Of a stretch of DNA of 64,000 nucleotides, positions 58,164 through 64,000 are shown one piece after another. The stretch's first letter is position 1; each line of letters opens with the position of its first letter. Source of the DNA: CAWJTN01 sp963845895 (lineage in GTDB: Bacteria; Patescibacteriota; Microgenomatia; UBA1406; GWC2-37-13); contig CAWJTN010000001.1 of NCBI GenBank assembly GCA_963845895.1, positions 1,167,893-1,231,892 of the forward strand. The letters run 5' to 3'. A program made the position numbers and the translations under genes. The notes under the pieces were generated by a model, which worked only from the letters and a program-made list of their open reading frames with translations, ran no database searches and was not told where the DNA came from.

Positions 58164-58803
58164 GTGGCGTTATTGGCTTTATTATTGGTTTTGGTTTTCA
58201 TGCCCGCAGCTTTCGGGCTGCCTGACGAGGCTGTCGGGCGTGTGGTAAGCGTAATCAGCGGCGACTCGCTGGGCATAGAGATGCTGATTGCCGATGCGAG
58301 GACAAACAACATCGACAGCATCAAGCTCGCCGATATCGAAGCGCCCTCAACCGTAACCGCCGAAGGCAAAGCCGCCCAAAAATACGCCTTTTCTTTGCTC
58401 AAGAACAAGATGGTATATCTGGATATCAATGACAACGCCTCCGGCACACGCAACGAATGGAGCCAGCTGATCTGTGTCATTTATCTTATGGATTCGGAAT
58501 ATCCGGCCGGTCTGGCCGCCCGTAAACAGAATCCTTGTGGACGGCGGCTATGCCAGGCTAAATGACGACCCGAATAATGAATTCAATTCATCTGCCTGGT
58601 GGCAGCAGCCTCCCGTCTTTCCGCCGGGTGAAAAGAGAGATCGGCTAATGGCCATGCTGGAAAAACAGCCTCAGCCAGAACAGGAGACCCTTGCCGGGCC
58701 GTCTTCCTCTCCGGCCGGTGTAATAATGGGCAGTTCCAAGAAGGGCAGCATTTTGGAGAAGGACAGCGCATCCGGGCGCATCAGCATCGGATATCGCAAA
58801 TGA
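58164..58803 (+). CDS. Secreted nuclease-like (SNase-type OB fold) protein, frameshifted
   Basis: A protein of about 210 residues with a signal peptide (MALLALLLVLVFMPAAFG) followed by an SNase-like domain: GRVVSVISGDSLGIEM, IKLADIEAPSTVTAEGKAAQ and KYAFSLLKNKMVYLDI, then, after a one-base shift near 58,510, VNRILVDGGYARLNDDPNNE. In staphylococcal nuclease an Arg stands in the RLAGIDAPE position; here it is Lys (KLADIEAP), and the later catalytic Glu/Arg are not clearly kept, so activity is doubtful. The C-terminal tail is Pro/Ser/Lys-rich and low complexity. Confidence 0.65.
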
Positions 58804-58896
58804 GGCGCAGGGAACTATCCTGAAAAAAGAAATGAAATTGGAGCAAAAAGAAGATAAAAAGATGGTCGGGCCCTGTACCATCTTCATTTGTATCAT

Positions 58897-60362
58897 TCAG
58901 TACTGCCGGGCCATGTAGGTTCTGCCCCGCGCTCTTCTTGCCGCAGACCGCACAGGCAGCCTCGGGGAAGCTCTGGTACTGCGGCTCGCCCAGCATGTTC
59001 GCCTCTACCTGGTCCTCCAGCTGGTGGCCGCAGTCCACCTCGACCGCACCAGGGCACCAGGGCCACGCCCGCCTGCGTCTGCTGCCTTGGCCTCCTCGAT
59101 GCTGGCGACCTCTTTTACCTTGGTCTTCCATGAACTGCCTGGCCTTGGCGTAGAGAGCTGCCTGAAGCTCTTCGGCCTCTTGAGCGATGGCTCGCACCAG
59201 GCCCTCCATGGGCACGGCTTTCTTAACTCCGTCGCGGCGGGCTAGGGTGACGACTCCCTTCTCGATGTCCCTGGGCCCCACCTCCAGACGGATGGGCACG
59301 CCCTTCATCTCCCACTTGTAGAACTTGGCTCCCGGCCGCTCGTCGCTGGTGTCCAGCTGCACGCGCACGCAGGCGAGCAGTAAGCTTGCTGCTGCAGCTC
59401 CCTGCAGACCTCCAGCACCTTCTCCTTGTCGCCCAGCAGGATGGGCACTATCACTACCTGAGTCGGGGCCACGCCCCAGGGCAGGACCAGGCCCTTATCG
59501 TCCCCATGCACAGAGATCAGAGCGGCGATGCAGCGCTCCGATATGCCGTAGCAGGTCTGGCTGACCAGCTTCTGCTCGCCGTCTTCCGCCTCGTAGGTGA
59601 TCTCGTAGGTCTTGGCGAAGGTCGAGCCCAGATGATGCGCCGTGCCCACCTGCAGCGTCTTGCCGTCGGGCATGATCACGTCAATGGCCGTGGTGTAGTC
59701 CGCTCCGGGGAACTTGTCCCAGCTGGGCCTCCGGCTCACCAGGAAGGGGATGGCCAGGCGCCGGTAGAACTCCGAGTACCTCTGAATGGCCACCTCCACC
59801 TGCTCTGCCGCCTCTTCCCAGGTGGCATGAGCAGTGTGAGCCTCCTTGAAGGAGGTGATCTCCCGCAGGCGGATCAGGGGCCGGGTGTGCTTTGTCTCGT
59901 AGCGGAAGGTGTTGACGATCTGGTAGATCCGCAGCGGCAGATCGGCATGCGACCTGATCCAGAGCTTGAACATGGGATAGATGGCCGTCTCGCTGGTGGG
60001 CCGCAAGCGCCAGCTTGACCTCCAGGGGAGATGTCCCGCCGTGGGTCACCCAGTAGACCTCATCCTCGAAGCCCTTGATGTGCTGGGCCTCCTTCATGAA
60101 CTCGTTCTCCGGGATCATGAGGGGAAACTGGGTCTCCTGATGATCGGGATCCAGAAGCTCCCGGATTATGCCGTAGACATTCTTTTGATGGCAAAGCCGA
60201 AGGGAAACCAGACGCACATGCCCTTGACAGGATAGCGGTTATCGATGATCTCCGCCGTCATGAGCAGCTCGTGATACCACTCGCTGAAAGCTGTCCTTTG
60301 CAAGGAAGCTTGGCTTGCTTGTTATCCTTTGCCTTGGATTTAATTGTCTTGGAATCGGTCAT
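58897..60362 (-). CDS. proS: Prolyl-tRNA synthetase, archaeal type (frameshifted)
   Basis: Attaches proline to tRNA-Pro. The ATG at 60362 overlaps the upstream spoIIM stop (ATGA). Class II landmarks are present: DNRYPVKGMCVWFPFGFAIK, PLMIPENEFMKEAQHIKGFE, motif 2 FRYETKHTRPLIRLREITSF and motif 3 LVLPWGVAPTQVVIVPI. The anticodon domain has DERPGAKFYKWEMKGVPIRL and EVGPRDIEKGVVTLARRDG. The C-terminal part contains the Cys zinc region (CAVCGKK) and ends RTYMARQY, typical of archaeal ProS. At least five indels split the gene, but every block is retained, so it is probably functional in the organism. Confidence 0.88.
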
Positions 60363-60956
60363 GCAACCACCGATATGGCAATAGGGGTGATAAAAGTTTC
60401 AATGGCCGCGGCCAGGAAGAGCAGAGGCGAAACCCAGCGCCACAGGAAATGAATGGCCATCCTGGTCTCGCCGGACAGGTCGGCCTTCTCTCTGCCAGGG
60501 TCAGGGCCAGCAGATAGCCCAGCCGAAAGCCGATGGCAATGCTGACCAGCACCGCGGGCAGCTCGATGATGCCGTGGGGCAGGATCCTGCCGCCAGAAAG
60601 AGCAAGTCCCTGCTTCTGCACGGCCCGTAGCCTACTATGCCCAGCAGAAAGCCGTTGCTGGTAACGACCAGCAGGGGAATGAGCCCCAGGCCCAGGCCCA
60701 GCAGCATGGCCATAGCCGAGGCCAGGAGATTCTTCAGGAATATTATTATCATTATGAGGATTGGTGGCTGGTCCATAATCCACTTCAGCATCTCCAGCTC
60801 TTTCGTCCAGTTGGCTGCCAGCTCGGGATCGACTGCTGCGGCATAATAACCCATGACGGCCGTAAGCCCGAAGATGAAGACGGACAGGCCGATGAAGACG
60901 CGAATCGACTTCAGATAGGCCAGATCATCCTTTATTGACAAGCAATATCTCCCCAT
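60359..60956 (-). CDS. SpoIIM (stage II sporulation M)-like membrane protein, frameshifted
   Basis: An integral membrane protein of the SpoIIM/DUF95 family, common in archaea that do not sporulate. The first frame has IRVFIGLSVFIFGLTAVMGY, IFLKNLLASAMAMLLGLGLG and LLVVTSNGFLLGIVG. After an indel near 60,620 it continues GRILPHGIIELPAVLVSIAI and GFRLGYLL. After another it ends FLWRWVSPLLFLAAAIETFI then TPIAISVVA. The PHGIxELPA motif is the family hallmark. The start may instead be a TTG at 60942. The stop overlaps the proS start. Its function is unclear. Confidence 0.75.
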
Positions 60957-61884
60957 TCAACCTCGCCCGGCCTTTATTTAAGGATAGCGCGGTTTTACTG
61001 ATAGCGAGGAGAATGAAAAAGGCAGTCTCGGCCAGGACAGCGAAAGCCGCCGGAAGGCCTGGCCTCCGGTCCGAAGAGCATCAGAGAGACGGCCGCCGCC
61101 AGCCCCAGATTTTTGTAAGAGCCGAGAAGGGTATAGGATATCGCTTTTGATCTGCTCTGGCCCGCCAGAATGGCGGCAATGTATATGGCCAATCCGATGG
61201 CAAAGGTGCGCGCCAGCGCGATTGCCGCCACGGCCGCGCATGCCCTGCCAGAGGGCGCCATGATTCAGGCCGATCACAGTATAGGTCACGAGAAAGAATC
61301 CCAGGTTGATGGGAAGAACCGGATTGATGGGGATACGCGCTGCAGCCCGGGAGGCCAGGGCGGGCAGAAGAATCAGGGCCAGGGATATCTGCACCAGGTA
61401 GCTGAGGCTGATGCCCGTCTGGCTGGTGAGGGCGAAGATGATGGCCGGCATGAGCACAAGAGACGCCAGATAAGAGACGGCCTCGGAGCACAAAGAGAGG
61501 AGAGCGTCCCCTTGCAGGAGCCTGGTCATGGGCAGGACCGCGACCGCGGGAGGCACGGCCGCCATGACGATGAATCCCTGGCGCAGGGCCTCATCCTGCA
61601 GATTATAGGATAGTAGTAATATGAGCCCGGAGAGAAGGCCGTAGTTCAAGAAAAGACCCAGCAGAGAGCTCTTCAGGTAAATGCGCCAGGCCGTCTGTTT
61701 TGCCTGATGTCGACCTCGGTTAAGGAAAAGGCCATCATGAGCATGAGCGCGGGAGTGATGAAGCCCTCTGTGACCTTGGCCGGCCCGGGAAAGGCCAGGC
61801 CCAGGAGCAATGGAAAGCAAAGAATGAAAGATGAATTTTTGAGAAGGCTTACCGCCCATTTTTCCGGCGTTCAGATGCTTCCAC
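60925..61884 (-). CDS. SBF (bile acid:sodium symporter)-like transporter, frameshifted
   Basis: A polytopic membrane protein resembling the SBF/BASS superfamily. Pieces in order are FILCFPLLLGLAFPGPAKV, TPALMLMMAFSLTEVDIRQN, NYGLLSGLILLLSYNL, GFIVMAAVPPAVAVLPMTRL, LALILLPALASR and, after an indel, LLGSYKNLGLAAAVSLMLFG ending AVLAETAFFILLAISKTALS. The paired Pro/Ala and GSYKNLG motifs lie in the positions of the SBF ion site. A GTG at 61884 is the likely start. At least three indels occur. The solute is unknown. It overlaps the spoIIM start. Confidence 0.65.
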
Positions 61885-61891
61885 CTGGTCC

Positions 61892-62505
61892 TCAGGCAGC
61901 GCTCAGGAAATAGATGCCAAAGCAGACCAAAAAGCCGCCGCATATTCCCAGGATTCGTCTGATAATTCTTCTCGGAGAGGATGCTCCTGTCCCCTATCCA
62001 GGCTGATCGAGACCAGGAGTGTACCATCCGAAGTCCGCAACCCAGTGGCCGATCATGAAGAGGGCGGCCATAATCAACTCCCGACTGCAGGCCGGAGAGC
62101 ACCAGGGCGCTGCCGATGGAGAGCCACCAGATCCAGAAGTAGGGATTGGCCGCGCTGGTGATAATTCCGGCCAGATAGGCATTGCCTATCGCTCTGCCCT
62201 TCCGGCGCGGCCAAGGTGGCGCTGCGGCTCCCTTCACAGTCATAAATCCAAAGACAATCAGGGCCAGGCCGCCCGCCAGGGCGATGCAGCGGGAATACTG
62301 CTTGCATGGCATCGGCCAGCCCGCCGACGATGAGCAGAAATATCAAGGTCTCCACCAGAGCGTGGCCTGCTGCCACTTTGGGGCCTGCCGTCCAGCCTTC
62401 TTTAAGCGAGGAGTTGACTGTGGCCACCAGCGTCGGCCCGGGGGCCAGCGCGCCAGTGAGGCCGATGGTAAAGGCCATGGCCAGCATCTCCAGGATCTCG
62501 TACAT
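61892..62505 (-). CDS. LysE/RhtB-family exporter, frameshifted
   Basis: A small-solute exporter of the LysE superfamily (about 204 residues, six helices). The ATG at 62505 follows a GAGAGAG ribosome-binding-like run. The N-terminus has FTIGLTGALAPGPTLVATVN, the family hallmark G-x-xPGP. Then come VAAGHALVETLIFLLIVGGL, GLALIVFGFMTVKGA, AYLAGIITSAANPYFWIWW (the second hallmark, NPY) and the C-terminus ICGGFLVCFGIYFLSAA. At least three indels break the frame. It heads the lysE-SBF-spoIIM-proS group. Confidence 0.75.
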
Positions 62506-62606
62506 CTCTCTCACTCCATTTGCCAGTATTTCCAGGCTAATAATAAGCCTTTGCCCAAAGCAATGATGCTCGAAAGAATTCAGACACGCCGAAAACAGAC
62601 AGAAAT

Positions 62607-62678
62607 GGACAGGTCGGGATTTGAACCCGAGGCCTCTACCATGCCAAGGTAGCGATCTTCCAGCTGATCTACCTGCCC
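62607..62678 (-). tRNA. tRNA-Ala (GGC)
   Basis: On the minus strand the acceptor GGGCAGG pairs with CCTGTCC, including the G3:U70 pair that specifies alanine. The anticodon stem CTACC/GGTAG encloses TTGGCAT with anticodon GGC. The T arm is TCGGG TTCAAAT CCCGA. No CCA is encoded. It lies about 100 bases upstream of lysE on the same strand. Confidence 0.92.
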
Positions 62679-62986
62679 AACAGCACTGAAGGTAAGTCGT
62701 ACCCCATTTAAACATGTCGGTAGGAGGGCGGCCATGGGCTATCCGCGTGTTCGCCTTTCCCCATCCTTCTCACAGGAAAAGCAGTATCATGCTTTTATTG
62801 GTTGTGGGTGAAGATTACTGAAAATCATCGCGAGAACCGGATGCATGGGATTCATTTTGCCAGTAAAAATCAATTGCGTTACATGTTAGCGTTTTTCAGT
62901 AGCTGACCTACGCGACCCTTTTTAAAATGAATACCCAGCAGCTTGCTGCGCGGGTGCACCGCCGCAGTTTGACAACTTTTAGCTAA
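62679..62986. other. Spacer without recognisable gene
   Basis: About 300 bases between tRNA-Ala and the DUF1670 gene with no coding frame or repeat that I can support. Confidence 0.4.
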
Positions 62987-63983
62987 TCACTTCTCTTCTT
63001 CTTTCTTGGTCATCGCGGCATCCTGGTCTTCGCGGGCATTGATCTCTGCCAGGTGCTTGTTCAGAACCTTGGCTAAGGTGTTGAGCTTGACTCGGGTACA
63101 GGCGGCACCCGGGGCTCTCGCTGCATAGCTTCAAACTTTTTTTGGATGGCATAGGTTCGGATAGGATCTGCCGGAATCGCATTTGGGATTCTGGACGATC
63201 CTTAAAGGTTTCGTAGAGGTCCAGATATTCCTGAATGAGTCTCTCAGACATGTCTGTCAGTTCGCGTATTTCTGGCAAGGAATATTCGCGACTGTAGAAT
63301 CGAACTACCTTCGAGAACCCTGAGAGATACCTCTGAACCGAAAAGCCGGAGTGTCCGGTCTTGCGTTCGATGTCGGTGTACTCATAGCCTTCGAGCCACA
63401 TCTTTACAACTTTCGATTTATGTGTCACCCCTGGGCCAATATCTTGAAGCGTTCCGCGGGTGGGAACATCGATTCCTTGCTGTTTCAACTCCTTAACATC
63501 TCGCCGGATTGTTCTTCTGGAGGTGCAGAGAAGTACTGCCAGATCTTCTTGCGTCAGAAGACCGCTTTGATCCAGAGCTTCGTTTGCCATCCGAATAACT
63601 TTGTGCTTTCGCAATGCAGAAGTGCCTTCCTCGGATAGGACATTTAAATCGTTTCTATCATGAAATGTTAGATGGACTGGGACCGTTTTTATGTCCGAAA
63701 TTCTTTTACCAGGAGGCTCTGAGGCGGAGGCTGCATGGAAGACGATCTGGCCTTCATGAATCTTTTCGCCAAAAGTCTCGTTGACGAAATCCCATATCAG
63801 ATTCACCAGCGAGCGACATGTTGCTTTGGGAAAGGCGTAGTCGGTTTCAAGCGTTTGGAATAATCTATGCTGAGCGCTTCTCACCCAAGGACCCTTGTAG
63901 ACCAGATCGGGCTCGTCCATTTGTGTCATCCATCCCACCAATGCACGAATTCGTATGCAGAGGTATTTTAATGTAGGGGACAT
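62987..63983 (-). CDS. DUF1670-like protein with helix-turn-helix domain
   Basis: A protein of about 330 residues resembling DUF1670 proteins of methanogens and some bacteria. The N-terminal half has MDEPDLVYKGPWVRSAQHRL and VNLIWDFVNETFGEKIHEGQ. The middle is a helix-turn-helix (LTQEDLAVLLCTSRRTIRRD), followed by THKSKVVKMWLEGYEYTDIE and RKTGHSGFSVQRYLSGF, a second HTH-like region. A one-base indel near 63,100 shifts the end; the corrected tail reads NTLAKVLNKHLAEINARE and ends EEEK at 62,987. The start may lie beyond the window edge. DUF1670 genes often occur in several copies and look mobile-element related, but no terminal repeats are seen here. Confidence 0.65.
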
Positions 63984-64000
63984 TTGGACGAATAGTAAAA

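Noticed and set aside
62987..63983. Insertion sequence around the DUF1670 gene
   Set aside because: No terminal inverted repeats or target duplications are visible, and the right side may be cut by the window edge.
1..64000. CRISPR array or cas genes
   Set aside because: No regularly spaced identical repeats with unique spacers were seen; the repeats found are isolated hairpins.

Overview
The window reads as two unrelated genomes joined end to end. Positions 1 to about 48,480 are AT-rich, densely packed bacterial DNA of Candidate Phyla Radiation (Patescibacteria) type, possibly Microgenomates. The signs are a compact F-type ATP synthase with a very short delta subunit, a GatCAB locus, tethered family-5 solute-binding and LytR_C proteins, a UvrC lacking its C-terminal HhH region, near-leaderless promoters, standard stops including TGA, and many short palindromic repeats inside genes. 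From about 48,480 to 64,000 the DNA is clearly GC-richer and archaeal, most like a methanogen of the Methanothrix (Methanosaeta) or Methanosarcinales kind: methanogenesis marker 10 (mmp10), archaeal 3-dehydroquinate synthase II next to type I dehydroquinase, archaeal-type ProS, a DUF1614 membrane protein, a DUF1670 protein and a tRNA-Ala with the G3:U70 pair. At the join a bacterial glycosyltransferase and an archaeal sodium:solute symporter are both cut, so an assembly chimera is the simplest reading.

Bacterial half, left to right: an unrecognised membrane protein; LytR_C; DedA; a nucleotide-excision-repair block (uvrB, uvrA, a transglutaminase-like protein, uvrC); a holin-like membrane protein, secG and a membrane-anchored solute-binding protein; a TrpR-like regulator flanked by matching operator-like palindromes; a minus-strand tRNA cluster containing one tRNA broken by palindromic repeats; then a minus-strand run of almost 25 kb from polX down to ruvB. 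Read in the direction of transcription that run is polX, lemA, htpX, an asnB-cofE fusion, glnA, a small unknown gene, gatC, gatA, gatB, dnaE, atpZ, atpB, atpE, atpF, atpH, atpA, atpG, atpD, atpC, topA, ruvA, ruvB. GlnA makes glutamine, and AsnB and GatCAB consume it, so these genes form a functional set. After polX come tRNA-Asp, a LysM protein, a VKOR-like protein, tRNA-Gly, a Fic protein with a strong promoter/operator, an unknown HTH plus Cys/His protein, an aldo/keto reductase, tRNA-Thr with an Ig-like surface protein directly behind it, and a surface-polysaccharide cluster (O-antigen-ligase-like polymerase and glycosyltransferases).

Archaeal half: a truncated symporter, a small secreted protein, a universal stress protein, a four-helix membrane protein, a small secreted beta-rich protein, a badly frameshifted B12-binding radical SAM gene, mmp10 with a small partner, aroB'-aroD, DUF1614, a nuclease-like secreted protein, and a tightly overlapping minus-strand group lysE, SBF-like transporter, spoIIM, proS; then tRNA-Ala and DUF1670.

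Many conserved genes in both halves (uvrB, gatB, O-antigen ligase, two glycosyltransferases, radical SAM, mmp10, aroB', proS, spoIIM, lysE and others) carry single-base frameshifts whose flanks still encode good protein. This points to sequencing or assembly indels rather than gene death. The most distinctive biological signal is a family of short palindromic elements with a constant core and compensating stem changes, several lying in frame inside housekeeping and glycosyltransferase genes and others in or beside tRNA genes.
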